Shown here: in pieces, positions 45,078 to 53,260 of the stretch | Position numbering within the stretch: the stretch's first letter is position 1 | Layout of the letters: every line of letters starts with the position of its first letter | Assembly: GCF_030164465.1 (NCBI RefSeq) | Contig: NZ_JASNJE010000030.1 | Span: forward strand, 1 to 56,902 | Length of the DNA stretch: 56,902 nt | Direction of reading: 5' to 3' | Source: Sedimentitalea xiamensis | GTDB lineage: Bacteria; Pseudomonadota; Alphaproteobacteria; Rhodobacterales; Rhodobacteraceae | The notes under the pieces: generated by a model | What the model saw: the letters and a program-made list of their open reading frames with translations, nothing else | Database searches by the model: none | What the model was told of the DNA's origin: nothing | Program-made: the position numbers and the translations under genes

Positions 45078-45815
45078 TCACAGGCCCGAGGCGGCCAGCG
45101 CGTCGGTCAGCACCGGGACCAGCCGTTCCGCCCAGGCGCGTTGCTGCGCATGATCGGCGATCAGGTCGTTGCGCAGTTCGATCAGCGCGTTGGGCCGGCC
45201 CTGGGCGATCGCGTGCCGGTCGATGGCGTCGCCGGGCAGGTGGCCGCCATAGGGTTCGTTGACGCCGACGCAGAGACCGGGTTCGGCCTGAAGCCGCGCG
45301 ATCAGCGGGTCGGTGAGCCGCCGGTCGTCGGCGAAGAGCACGCCGATGTCCCAGGGGCGCGGGTCGCGTCCGCGCAATTGCCGGGTGAAGCTGTGCACCG
45401 ACAGGATCACCGCGTGCGGCAGCGCCGCCATGCGGGCCAGCGCGTCGTGATAGGGCCGGTAGCAGAGGTCGAGCCGGCGTTCGATCTCGGCCCGGCCGGC
45501 GTGGCGGTTGGCGGGGATGATCGAACCGTCGTAGAGTTTCATCAGCAGGGTCGGGTCGTCTTCGCCCCGGTTCGGGTCGATCACCAGGCGGGAGAAGTTC
45601 GAGGCGATCACCGGCGCGTCGAGCAGGGTTCCGAGATGTCGGGCGAGTCCGTAGGCGCCGACGTCATAGGCGATGTGGCGTTCCATGTCCTCGCGCGGCA
45701 GGCCGAGATCGCCGCCGGCCACCTGAGGCGGCACCGTGTTACAGGCATGGTCGCAGGTGATCAGCCAGCGGGCGGGGCGGGTTTCGCCGTGAACGAAAAA
45801 GGGGGTGTATGTCAT
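45078..45815 (-). CDS. N-formylglutamate amidohydrolase family protein
   Basis: A 245-residue metallohydrolase. ITCDHACNTVP holds the first metal-binding His/Asp, SRLVIDPNRG the arginine-rich middle and ILSVHSFTR the second His. LIELRNDLI supplies a late acidic residue. By family it hydrolyses N-formyl-L-glutamate to glutamate and formate (end of histidine degradation); hut genes are absent here, so a related amide may be the substrate. ATG 45815 is used; the frame is open further upstream without a suitable start. It is divergent from pyk over 115 bases. Confidence 0.85.
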   Translation of the reverse strand: MTYTPFFVHGETRPARWLITCDHACNTVPPQVAGGDLGLPREDMERHIAYDVGAYGLARHLGTLLDAPVIASNFSRLVIDPNRGEDDPTLLMKLYDGSIIPANRHAGRAEIERRLDLCYRPYHDALARMAALPHAVILSVHSFTRQLRGRDPRPWDIGVLFADDRRLTDPLIARLQAEPGLCVGVNEPYGGHLPGDAIDRHAIAQGRPNALIELRNDLIADHAQQRAWAERLVPVLTDALAASGL

Positions 45816-45930
45816 GCGCCTGTCTTCTCTTTCGCATGTCTTTAGGCCAGTTGAACGGGAATGGGAATTGCGCCATAAGCGCGGCAAGCATGTTTGCGAT
45901 AACAGAATTCGAAGCCGAGGATCCTTGCCC

Positions 45931-47376
45931 ATGAAACGCAACCGCAACGTCAAGATCGTCGCAACCCTTGGCCCGGCGTCGGACAGCTACGAGATGATCC
46001 GCGCCCTGCACGAGGCCGGGGTCGACGTGTTCCGGCTGAACATGAGCCACGGGACGCAGGCGGAGATTCGCGAGAAGCACGGCCATATCCGGCAGGTGGA
46101 GCGGGATCTCGACAGTCCGATCGCGATCCTGGCGGATCTTCAGGGGCCGAAGCTGCGGGTGGGCGATTTCGCGCGCGGGGCGGAGGACCTGGTCGCGGGG
46201 GCGGTGTTCCGGCTGGATCTCGATCCGGCGGAGGGCGACGCGACGCGGGTCTGCCTGCCGCATCCGGAGATCTTCGCAGCGCTGGAGCCGGGGGTGAGCC
46301 TGCTGGTCAATGACGGCAAGATCCGCCTGCGGGTGGTGGATTGCGGCGCCGATTTCGCCAGTTGCGAGGTGATCGCGGGCGGCACGATTTCCAACCACAA
46401 GGGCGTCAATGTGCCGGATGTGGAACTGCCGCTGGCGGCGCTGTCGGAAAAGGACCGGAGCGACCTGGAATTCGCCTGCGCCCTGGGGGTGGACTGGCTG
46501 GCCCTGTCCTTCGTGCAGCGGGTGGAGGACGTGACCGAAGCCTGTGCACTGGTCAACGGGCGCGCGGCGATCATGGTCAAGGTGGAAAAGCCCAAGGCGG
46601 TGGAGCGGTTCGACGACATCCTCGCGGTCTGCGACGGGGTGATGGTGGCGCGCGGCGACCTTGGGGTGGAACTGCCGGTGCAGGCGGTGCCGCCGATCCA
46701 GAAACGGCTGATCCGCAGGTGCCGCGCCGCCGCCAAGCCGGTGATCGTGGCGACGCAGATGCTGGAAAGCATGATCGAGAGTCCGATGCCGACCCGCGCC
46801 GAGGTGAGCGACGTGGCGACCGCCATCTACGAGGGGTCGGACGCGGTGATGCTGTCGGCGGAATCGGCGGCCGGGAAATTCCCGGTGCAGGCGGTTCAGA
46901 CCATGGACCGGGTGGCGGTCGAGGTCGAGGCGGACCCGACCTATGCCCAGATCATCGCCGCGTCGCGCAACATCAAGGGGCACACCGTCGCCGACGGGAT
47001 CGTGGCGGCGGCGCGCGAGATCGCGGAAACCACCGACATCAAGGCGATCTGTTCCTTCACCCAGAGCGGCACCACCGCGCTTCTGACCGCCCGCGAACGG
47101 CCCGGCGTGCCGATCATCGCGATGACCAGCCTGCGCGGCACCGCCCGCCGGCTGGCGCTGAGCTGGGGCTGCACCTGCGTGATGACCGACGAACTGGAGC
47201 GGTTCAAGGACGCGGTGGTGAACGCGGCGCGGGCGGCGCGGGCACAGGGGTTCGCGACGGAAACCGACCAGATCGTGATCACCGCCGGGGTGCCGTTCAA
47301 CGTGCCCGGCACGACGAATATTCTGCGCGTCGCGCCCTGCGATGAACGATTAATTTACCGAACCGATCCAGAATGA
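45931..47376 (+). CDS. pyk: Pyruvate kinase
   Basis: A 481-residue glycolytic enzyme converting phosphoenolpyruvate and ADP to pyruvate and ATP. VKIVATLGPAS and FRLNMSHG open the barrel, and ILADLQGPKLRVG follows. MVKVEKPKAVERFDDI carries the catalytic Lys, and VARGDLGVELP and ATQMLESMI complete the active site. The C-terminal regulatory domain is present. ATG 45931 begins with KRNRNVKIV as usual. A 74-residue membrane peptide gene follows after 31 bases. Confidence 0.96.
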   Translation: MKRNRNVKIVATLGPASDSYEMIRALHEAGVDVFRLNMSHGTQAEIREKHGHIRQVERDLDSPIAILADLQGPKLRVGDFARGAEDLVAGAVFRLDLDPAEGDATRVCLPHPEIFAALEPGVSLLVNDGKIRLRVVDCGADFASCEVIAGGTISNHKGVNVPDVELPLAALSEKDRSDLEFACALGVDWLALSFVQRVEDVTEACALVNGRAAIMVKVEKPKAVERFDDILAVCDGVMVARGDLGVELPVQAVPPIQKRLIRRCRAAAKPVIVATQMLESMIESPMPTRAEVSDVATAIYEGSDAVMLSAESAAGKFPVQAVQTMDRVAVEVEADPTYAQIIAASRNIKGHTVADGIVAAAREIAETTDIKAICSFTQSGTTALLTARERPGVPIIAMTSLRGTARRLALSWGCTCVMTDELERFKDAVVNAARAARAQGFATETDQIVITAGVPFNVPGTTNILRVAPCDERLIYRTDPE

Positions 47377-47407
47377 GCGAATCGCACGTTTGCAAAAGGT
47401 GCATCGC

Positions 47408-47632
47408 ATGGATCCGGATCTGGCACTGGTGCTGGGACTGACGGTGGGCGCGTTCTCGGTTCCGGGGATGCTGGCCGCGATCACCGACGGCCGGTCGCGG
47501 CGCGCTTCGGCGGTGACGATCCTGATCGCGGCGGCGCTGACCTTCTATGCCTTCACGATGAAGCCCGGCGGCTATGAGCTGAGCCAGATCCCGGACGTGT
47601 TTTTCGACGTTCTGGCGGGGTTCACCTCCTGA
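47408..47632 (+). CDS. Small membrane protein of unknown function
   Basis: A 74-residue protein with two hydrophobic segments, at about 4-26 and 36-53, joined by a short basic loop (TDGRSRRAS). AAGGTG lies seven bases before ATG 47408. The residues PGMLAAITDGRSRRASAVTI look conserved in the kind of gene seen after pyk in relatives. The role is unknown. It is probably co-transcribed with pyk and precedes the rpmI promoter region. Confidence 0.75.
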   Translation: MDPDLALVLGLTVGAFSVPGMLAAITDGRSRRASAVTILIAAALTFYAFTMKPGGYELSQIPDVFFDVLAGFTS

Positions 47633-47754
47633 AAACCGCCCGACCCCCCTTGCCAGCCTGATCCGACTTGCGTAAACGACGCCTCTGACCGCGCGACCGG
47701 CCGATGTGGCATGCCGAGTCGCGTTTCGCACCGACCCAGAACAAGGAGACGGAA

Positions 47755-47955
47755 ATGCCCAAGATGAAGACCAAGTCGAGCGCCAAGAAGCGCTTCAAGG
47801 TGACGGCCACCGGCAAGGTGGTGTCCGCCCAGGCCGGCAAGCGCCACGGCATGATCAAGCGCACCAAGAAATTCATCCGCGACGCCCGCGGCACGACGAC
47901 CCTGTCGGCCCCCGACGCGAAAATCGTCAAGGGCTACATGCCCTACGACCGCTGA
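47755..47955 (+). CDS. rpmI: 50S ribosomal protein L35
   Basis: A 66-residue basic protein, [20 protein letters not shown] to GYMPYDR, the typical L35 sequence. ACAAGGAGAC stands before ATG 47755. It is followed by rplT after 15 bases. infC, which heads this operon in many bacteria, is not upstream here. Confidence 0.97.
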   Translation: MPKMKTKSSAKKRFKVTATGKVVSAQAGKRHGMIKRTKKFIRDARGTTTLSAPDAKIVKGYMPYDR

Positions 47956-47970
47956 TAGGAGGCCGATCAC

Positions 47971-48336
47971 ATGTCACGCGTAAAGAGCGGAACCGTCACC
48001 CACGCCCGTCACAAGAAGGTCATCAAGGCCGCCAAAGGCTACTATGGCCGCCGCAAGAGCACCTTCAAGGTGGCGACCCAGGCCGTCGACAAGGCCAACC
48101 AGTATGCGACCCGCGACCGCAAGAACCGCAAGCGCAATTTCCGCGCGCTGTGGATCCAGCGGATCAACGCCGCCGTGCGCAGCCATGACGAGGCGCTGAC
48201 CTACAGCCGCTTCATCAACGGGCTGAGTCTGGCCGGGATCGAAGTCGACCGCAAGGTGCTGGCCGACCTGGCCGTGCACGAGCCCGATGCCTTTGGCGCC
48301 ATCGTCGCCAAGGCGCAGGCCGCGCTGACCGCCTGA
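47971..48336 (+). CDS. rplT: 50S ribosomal protein L20
   Basis: A 121-residue L20, needed for early 50S assembly and, in many bacteria, repressing its own operon by binding the leader RNA. It begins [20 protein letters not shown], with [11 protein letters not shown] and the C-terminal [17 protein letters not shown] stands upstream of ATG 47971. A clear rho-independent terminator follows 26 bases after the stop. Confidence 0.97.
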   Translation: MSRVKSGTVTHARHKKVIKAAKGYYGRRKSTFKVATQAVDKANQYATRDRKNRKRNFRALWIQRINAAVRSHDEALTYSRFINGLSLAGIEVDRKVLADLAVHEPDAFGAIVAKAQAALTA

Positions 48337-48362
48337 GTCGACTTTCCGGCCTGAACGGACTG

Positions 48363-48398
48363 CACCCGGTGATCGCAAGGTCGCCGGGTGTTTCGTTT
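48363..48398 (+). terminator. Rho-independent terminator after rplT
   Basis: CACCCGGTGA (48363-48372) pairs with TCGCCGGGTG (48381-48390), one G-U pair, loop of eight. TTTCGTTT (48391-48398) follows directly. The best canonical terminator in the window. Confidence 0.85.
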
Positions 48399-48568
48399 GC
48401 GCGGCGGAGCAGGCATAAGGAGCGCACCCGATCCCGAGACGAGAGGCCGCAGCGATCCTGACCCGACCGACATCGACGCGGCGCATCCCGTCCGGGGAAG
48501 AGGCCGAATACCGCCGTTCCATCGCGCCGCGAATCGTCCAGATCCTGCGGTTCGGCGGCATTGCGGGC

Positions 48569-49708
48569 ATGATCGCGGTGCCCGCTTTCGCGGTGAACGA
48601 TCTGCTGTTCGATCCGGAGGCGTTGTCGCGCACCCTGCCGGTGCGGCTGGCGGTGGCGGCGGTGATCGGCCTGGCGCTGATCGCATTCCGGTTCCGCCGC
48701 GTCGCCGGCTCTCCGCCGGCTGTCGCGGCGATCACCTACGGTCTCTTCGTCAGCTTTTCGGCGGCGCTGGTGCTGATCCAGGCCTGGCATGCGAACGGGT
48801 TCCTGGTGACGGTGCCGGGCTATGTGCAGGTGATGATCTTCGTGCCCATCGTCTGTTTCAGTTTCCGCCAGTCGGTGGTCACGACGCTGAGCATGGCGCT
48901 GATCGGGCTGGCGGGCGCATATGCCTTCGGGGCTGACAGCGTCGCGTTGCGCAACCTGCTGAACTGGCTCGCGGGGAGCGCGGCCTTCGCGCTGGGCGCG
49001 GCCTATGTGGTCGATGCGGCGCGGCGGAAATCGTTTCTGCTGGAGCAGGACCTGAGCCGCGAAAAGGCCCGCGCGGATGCGCTGCTGCTGAACATCCTGC
49101 CGGAAAAGATCGCCGAGCGGCTGAAGCGGGAAGAGACCCGCATCGCCGACACATGTCCCTGCGCCACGGTGCTGTTCGCCGATATCGCCGGGTTCACCGC
49201 CTTTGCGCGCGGTCTTCAGCCGGGCGAGGTGGTCGATCTGCTGAACGACCTGTTCTCGCGGTTCGACCGGCTGGCCGAAGGCCATGGCGTCGAGAAGATC
49301 AAGACGATCGGCGACGGCTACATGGCGGTGGCGGGGCTGAACCAGCAGCGCGGCGCCGCCGAGGCCGCCATCGCCGTGGCGGAGTTGGCGCTGGACATGC
49401 AGGACGCTTTCGCCCGGTTCCGCGCCGCGCACGGGCTGGATCTGGGGTTGCGGATCGGGGTCCATTCCGGCCCGGTGGTCGCCGGGGTGATCGGGGTGCG
49501 CAAATTCGCCTTCGATCTCTGGGGCGATACCGTGAACATCGCCAGCCGGCTGGAGACGACCTGCCCGAAGGATACGATCCAGATCAGCGCGGAGACCGCG
49601 GCGCTGATCGGGGACGGGTTCGCCCGCACGACGCAGGGCGCGACCGATCTGCCCGGACACGCGGCGCGGCAGACCTTTCTGCTGAGCGGGCGGCGGCGCG
49701 GGATCTAG
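48569..49708 (+). CDS. Membrane-bound class III adenylate/guanylate cyclase
   Basis: From the first ATG, 379 residues: four to five hydrophobic segments (to about 150), a short coiled linker, then a class III cyclase domain (about 190-360). Motifs: VLFADIAGFTAFA (first metal Asp), KIKTIGDGYMAVAG (Lys for purine choice, second Asp), GLRIGVHSGPVVAG and FDLWGDTVNIASRLE (Asp and the transition-state Arg). Lys plus Asp suggests ATP and cAMP production. The coding frame continues upstream to 48419 with a convincing cytoplasmic N-terminus and the front half of the first membrane helix but no ATG, GTG or TTG. AAGGAG (48417-48422) stands eight bases before an ATC at 48431, a possible rare start; CTG at 48458 is another. 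Confidence 0.85.
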   Translation: MIAVPAFAVNDLLFDPEALSRTLPVRLAVAAVIGLALIAFRFRRVAGSPPAVAAITYGLFVSFSAALVLIQAWHANGFLVTVPGYVQVMIFVPIVCFSFRQSVVTTLSMALIGLAGAYAFGADSVALRNLLNWLAGSAAFALGAAYVVDAARRKSFLLEQDLSREKARADALLLNILPEKIAERLKREETRIADTCPCATVLFADIAGFTAFARGLQPGEVVDLLNDLFSRFDRLAEGHGVEKIKTIGDGYMAVAGLNQQRGAAEAAIAVAELALDMQDAFARFRAAHGLDLGLRIGVHSGPVVAGVIGVRKFAFDLWGDTVNIASRLETTCPKDTIQISAETAALIGDGFARTTQGATDLPGHAARQTFLLSGRRRGI

Positions 49709-50355
49709 CCGGACAGCATCCTGAGCCCCTGGGTCACGTCCGAACGCACCGCGAGCCGCAGTCCCGGTTCGTCCCCCGCCTTCAGCGCCGCGATGATCAG
49801 CTTGTGGAAATGCGGCGGTTCGGTGCGCCGCAGCCGGCCGTAGAGCGCGCGCATGGTCGGACCCAGTTGCAGCCAGACGGTTTCCGCCATGGCCAGCATC
49901 GCCGGGGCCTGCGCCCGCAGGTAGAGCGTGCGGTGAAATTCCAGGTTGGTGCGGATATATCCGACCGCGTCGCGGTTGGACACGGCTTCGGCGGTGGCGC
50001 CGTTGATGGTTTGCAGCCGGTCGATCAGCGCGATATGCGCCCGCGGCAGCGCCCGGCTGGCCAGTTCCACTTCGATCAGGGCGCGCAGGGCGGCCAGTTC
50101 CTCGATCCGTTCGCCGGACAGTTCCGGGGTCGAGACCCGGCCGGAACTGGACAGGAACAGCGCCCCTTCGGCCACCAGCCGCCGCACCGCTTCGCGCGCC
50201 GGGGTCATCGAGACGTCGAATTCCTTGCCGATGCCGCGCAGGGTCAGCGCGACGCCGGGGGCGATTTCGCCATGCATGATGCGGGCGCGCAGGGCGCGGT
50301 AGACGCGGTCATGGGCGGCGACAAGCGTCGGCTCTGTCGGGCGGGAGGTGATCAT
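49705..50355 (-). CDS. GntR-family regulator with FCD ligand domain
   Basis: A 216-residue FadR-type regulator. The N-terminal winged helix (about 8-75) has LTLRGIGKEFDVSMTPAREAVRRLV. The all-helical FCD domain (about 88-216) includes EFHRTLYLRA and the late HFHKLIIAALKAGD, with His/Asp residues that often bind a metal and a carboxylate ligand. Target genes are not evident; it may regulate itself through the dyad at 50348-50371. Its stop codon shares the tetranucleotide CTAG with the stop of the cyclase gene. Confidence 0.88.
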   Translation of the reverse strand: MITSRPTEPTLVAAHDRVYRALRARIMHGEIAPGVALTLRGIGKEFDVSMTPAREAVRRLVAEGALFLSSSGRVSTPELSGERIEELAALRALIEVELASRALPRAHIALIDRLQTINGATAEAVSNRDAVGYIRTNLEFHRTLYLRAQAPAMLAMAETVWLQLGPTMRALYGRLRRTEPPHFHKLIIAALKAGDEPGLRLAVRSDVTQGLRMLSG

Positions 50356-50371
50356 GCGGACATGTGATCAC
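50348..50371 (-). promoter_or_regulatory. Dyad over the GntR start codon
   Basis: GTGATCA (50348-50354) and TGATCAC (50365-50371), perfect 7-bp arms with a 10-base spacer, cover the regulator's ATG (50353-50355). An autoregulatory operator is likely. The arms are also near-palindromes themselves (TGATCA). Confidence 0.5.
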
Positions 50372-50393
50372 GAATCCCGGCGAGGTCAACCGC

Positions 50394-51074
50394 TCAGAAC
50401 CGGAACCGGTGCAGCGCGTTGCCTTCGCTGCGCAGCCAGGCGCGCAGCGCGCCGTAGGGGCCGTGGATGCGTTCCACCGTGGCCCAGAAGGCGGCGGAAT
50501 GGTTCATTTCCGCGAGATGCGCCACCTCGTGCGCCGCCACGTAATGCAGGATCTCGGGCGGGGCGAGCACCAGCCGCCAGGAATACATCAGCGCGCCCTG
50601 CGAGGTGCAGGAGCCCCAGCGCGACCGGGTGTCGCGCAGGGTGATGCGGCTGTAGGGACGGCCCAGCGCCTGGGCATAGCGGTCCGAGGCGGCGACGAGC
50701 CGGTCACGGGCCAGTTCGCGCAGCCAGGTCTGCAGCCGGCGCGCGACCGCCCCCTCGGGCACCGCGATTTCGCCTGGCCGCGCGACGATCCGGCGTCCCG
50801 GGGCCGGGACCACGCGGTGCGGCGCGCCTTCGATCGGCAGGACCGAGCCGTATCCGATCCCGGTTTCCTGCGGGCGGCGGTTCAGGGTCTCGCGGATCCA
50901 GTCCTGCTTGGAGCGGGCGAAATCCAGCCCCTCGGCGTCGCGCACCCCGTGGGGCAGGGTCAGGGTCACGCGCCCGTCCAGCTGCGAAATGCGCAGGCTG
51001 ATCCGCCGCGCGCGCCCCGACCGCCGCAGGGTTACGGAGACGGGCGGCGTTCCGCCCAGCGAGTGTTCCGCCAT
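50394..51074 (-). CDS. YgjP/SprT-like zinc metallopeptidase
   Basis: A 226-residue protein of the WLM/YgjP (M48-like, DUF45) group. The zinc motif HEVAHLAEMNHS is near residue 180, preceded by the diagnostic SRWGSCTSQGALMYSWRLVLAP. An N-terminal beta-rich region carries RRISLRISQLDGRVTLTLP. Cellular substrates are unknown. ATG 51074 is used because it has GGAA before it; the frame stays open upstream to 51176. It is divergent from the FYDLN-protein gene. Confidence 0.87.
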   Translation of the reverse strand: MAEHSLGGTPPVSVTLRRSGRARRISLRISQLDGRVTLTLPHGVRDAEGLDFARSKQDWIRETLNRRPQETGIGYGSVLPIEGAPHRVVPAPGRRIVARPGEIAVPEGAVARRLQTWLRELARDRLVAASDRYAQALGRPYSRITLRDTRSRWGSCTSQGALMYSWRLVLAPPEILHYVAAHEVAHLAEMNHSAAFWATVERIHGPYGALRAWLRSEGNALHRFRF

Positions 51075-51176
51075 GTCCGTTCCTTTCCGGCGACTAAAGG
51101 CTTTGACAGTCCCTGTCTCATATGGCACCTGACCTGAATCGTCGATCCGACTCAGCAGATAATCAAGGGGATTCAC

Positions 51177-51503
51177 ATGCCCAAGGAAGAATGGGGCACG
51201 AAGCGTCTGTGCCCGACCACAGGAAAACGGTTTTACGACCTGAACAAGTCGCCCATCGTCAGCCCCTACACCGGCGAGATCGTCGAGATCGTCGTCGGCA
51301 AGGGCCGCATGATCGCGGCCGACGCCGAGGACGCGGCGACCGCCAAGGCCAAGAAGAAGGACGAGGATGATGTCGTCATTCTGGACGATGACGACGATAC
51401 GGTCGATGTCGATCTGGACGATGACATCCTCGAAGACGATGACGACGACGATGACGTCTCTCTGGACGAGATCGCGGACGTCGCCGTCGACGACGACGAC
51501 TGA
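51177..51503 (+). CDS. TIGR02300/FYDLN-acid family protein
   Basis: A 108-residue protein. The N-terminal 45 residues hold WGTKRLCPTTGKRFYDLNKS, a single zinc-ribbon-like half, and SPYTGEIV. Residues 60-108 are almost only Asp, Glu and Val (runs of five to seven Asp), a very acidic disordered tail. The family is common in alphaproteobacteria and its role is unknown. ATCAAGGGG lies before ATG 51177. tRNA-Ala follows after 76 bases. Confidence 0.9.
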   Translation: MPKEEWGTKRLCPTTGKRFYDLNKSPIVSPYTGEIVEIVVGKGRMIAADAEDAATAKAKKKDEDDVVILDDDDDTVDVDLDDDILEDDDDDDDVSLDEIADVAVDDDD

Positions 51504-51536
51504 TCGCCGGAAATTGCACCGGGCCGGATTTTTCGC

Positions 51537-51565
51537 TTGATCCCGCCCGGTGTAGCGCCTAGAGA
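51537..51565 (+). promoter_or_regulatory. tRNA-Ala promoter
   Basis: TTGATC (51537-51542), 17 bases, TAGAGA (51560-51565). Expected start about 51573, seven bases before the tRNA. The same geometry is seen for tRNA-Met at 19770. Confidence 0.55.
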
Positions 51566-51579
51566 ACGGCGCACGGTTC

Positions 51580-51655
<76 letters not shown>

Positions 51656-51693
51656 AGACCTTGCAGTTCAACATGATAGCTGAATATTAGAGT

Positions 51694-51717
51694 GGTGTGA
51701 CACACAGGTGTGACACA
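51694..51717. repeat. 11-base direct repeat beside tRNA-Ala
   Basis: GGTGTGACACA occurs at 51694-51704 and 51707-51717, two bases apart. It lies 39 bases after the tRNA 3' end in a locally AT-rich stretch. It resembles integrase arm sites, but no integrase or second tRNA end was found in the window. Confidence 0.5.
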
Positions 51718-51726
51718 ACGATGAAG

Positions 51727-52062
51727 CTACATGCGTTTCTGAGCCGGTCCCGACACGGTATTTTCTACTTCCTTTGTCGCCGGTGATTGCGTTTGGGCCG
51801 CCCTGTTCGGACGACCGACTGGAAACGTGCTCTTGCTCAGGATCTCGCCATGTCGATCCACGATCATCCGGAAGGCGCGGCCCCGATGACGGAGGGTCAA
51901 TCGCCAGCGGTTCGCGTCCTCGCCTTCGCCGGCCTCGCAAAGTGACGCAATCTGCCCGGCCCGCATCCGGGTACGCGTTTCTTCGGCGGACAGGTCAAAC
52001 GCTTTGGCAAGCATCTGCGCGTCCACGATGAATTGGTCCCCGTTTCGTTCGACGCGGCTCAT
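51727..52062 (-). CDS. DUF6522-family protein
   Basis: A 111-residue soluble protein. The conserved part (about 1-80) reads VERNGDQFIVDAQMLAKAFD, EETRTRMRAGQIASLCEAGE and WRLTLRHRGRAFRMIVDRHG. The last 30 residues are polar and probably disordered. I recognise the family only as DUF6522; no function is known to me. It is the last gene of the minus-strand unit and its start overlaps the HTHP stop by ATGA, so it probably works with that heme protein. Confidence 0.78.
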   Translation of the reverse strand: MSRVERNGDQFIVDAQMLAKAFDLSAEETRTRMRAGQIASLCEAGEGEDANRWRLTLRHRGRAFRMIVDRHGEILSKSTFPVGRPNRAAQTQSPATKEVENTVSGPAQKRM

Positions 52063-52292
52063 GGCGTGTCTCGCCAGTAATCGTTTGCCGCGGCAACGGT
52101 AGCGAAATGGGTTGCGACGACCTGGCTGACGGCGATCAGGGCGTCGGAGTCTTCGGCGTATTCCGGTCGCAACCGGTCGCGCACCCCGGCGTCTGGCTGG
52201 GTCAGCTTGACGGCGACGCGCGCAAGCTTGACCGCAAGGTCATAGCCCTCTTGGGGCGTTGCCGTTTTGAGCGACGGGAGCCAGTTTGTCAT
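52059..52292 (-). CDS. Hexameric tyrosine-coordinated heme protein (HTHP)
   Basis: A 77-residue protein closely resembling the HTHP of Silicibacter pomeroyi, where six small chains each bind a heme through a tyrosine and show peroxidase/catalase activity. The heme tyrosine corresponds to Tyr45, in RPEYAEDSDALIAVSQVVAT; Arg and His residues near (RDRLR, ATHFAT) would line the pocket. No signal peptide. It lies 157 bases after the DUF2189 gene in the ccoNOQP transcription direction and overlaps the DUF6522 gene by ATGA. A peroxide- or NO-protective role beside the oxidase is inference. Confidence 0.85.
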   Translation of the reverse strand: MTNWLPSLKTATPQEGYDLAVKLARVAVKLTQPDAGVRDRLRPEYAEDSDALIAVSQVVATHFATVAAANDYWRDTP

Positions 52293-52449
52293 GGTTCGTT
52301 CCTTTCGTTTGGGGGGAGGTGAGTCGGGGGGACAACGCGCCGTGCGGCATCGTCCGGATCGTCAGATTGCCTTATTCCGGGCGCCCGGAAGACGGCGCGA
52401 AGACCGAGCGGGCCAGGCCCGATCGAGCGCGGTATGAGCAACGGGAGGT

Positions 52450-53247
52450 TCATTGCCCATCACCGGCTATCGCCTGATAGGCGTGCCAGGTGCCATGACC
52501 GAGAACCGGAAAGAGAACGATCAAGGCAACGAGGCCGGTAACCGCAGAGAGCACCAATCCAAGGGCGACGATCACGCCCCAGGCCAGCATGGGGCGCAGG
52601 TTCTGCACCGTCATGATGAAGCTCAGCCCGATCGCGGTCAGCGCATCGGTCCTGCGCGAAACCAGCATCGGAATGGAGAAGACGCTGATCGCAAAGGCGA
52701 AGGCTGCAAACAGCCCGCCCACCAGCGTGCCTGTTGCGATCAGCGCCCATCCCCGGGGCGTCGTCAACACATTGGTCAACGCCTCCTGCGCGCCGGGGAA
52801 AGGAACAAGTCCGAAGAACAGCGCATACAGCAGGTCCGCCGCCCTGAGCCAGAACAGGATGAGAAGGCCGAGCAGCAGTCCCGCATAGGCCAATTGGCCA
52901 CCCGACGCCGGCCGGAACACCAGCATGTCGGAAAACGCGGCCTGTTGACCGCCCGCCTGCCTGCGGCTTTTCTCGTAGAGCCCGATCGCCAGGAACGGTC
53001 CGACAATCAGGAAACCGGAGATCGCGGGCAGCGCGAGATACAGCAGATGGCTCGCCTGGAGCGCCCAGAGGACCGCATAGGACACCAATGTCAGGAACAG
53101 GCCATAGGCAAGGCTGGACCACGGCGCCTGCCGCACGTCGCGCCAACCGGTCCGCAGCCAGTCCACCGCCGACGATGCCGGCAGGCCGCGCGCATAGGGT
53201 GAGCCGGTCCGGTCCGGATTGCGAAGGGTCGGTAGTGGTTCCAGCAT
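52450..53247 (-). CDS. DUF2189 membrane protein
   Basis: A 265-residue inner-membrane protein with about six hydrophobic segments. It starts with a soluble stretch containing AVDWLRTGWRDVRQAPWSSL. The family signatures GPFLAIGLYEKSRR and the late FPVLGHGTWHAYQAI are present. The family often lies near cytochrome oxidase genes; its role is unknown. GAGAAGGAG precedes ATG 53247, 13 bases after the stop of the 52-residue peptide gene, so it belongs to the cco unit. Confidence 0.87.
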   Translation of the reverse strand: MLEPLPTLRNPDRTGSPYARGLPASSAVDWLRTGWRDVRQAPWSSLAYGLFLTLVSYAVLWALQASHLLYLALPAISGFLIVGPFLAIGLYEKSRRQAGGQQAAFSDMLVFRPASGGQLAYAGLLLGLLILFWLRAADLLYALFFGLVPFPGAQEALTNVLTTPRGWALIATGTLVGGLFAAFAFAISVFSIPMLVSRRTDALTAIGLSFIMTVQNLRPMLAWGVIVALGLVLSAVTGLVALIVLFPVLGHGTWHAYQAIAGDGQ

Positions 53248-53260
53248 CCCGTTCTCCTTC

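Noticed and set aside
46341-47345. 334-codon plus-strand frame overlapping pyk in another frame
   Set aside because: Gly/Arg-rich shadow of pyruvate kinase with no independent start signal or domain.
51517-51552. CACCGGGC/GCCCGGTG inverted repeat after the FYDLN-protein gene as a terminator
   Set aside because: The loop is about 20 bases, there is no T-run after it, and it overlaps the better-supported tRNA-Ala promoter.
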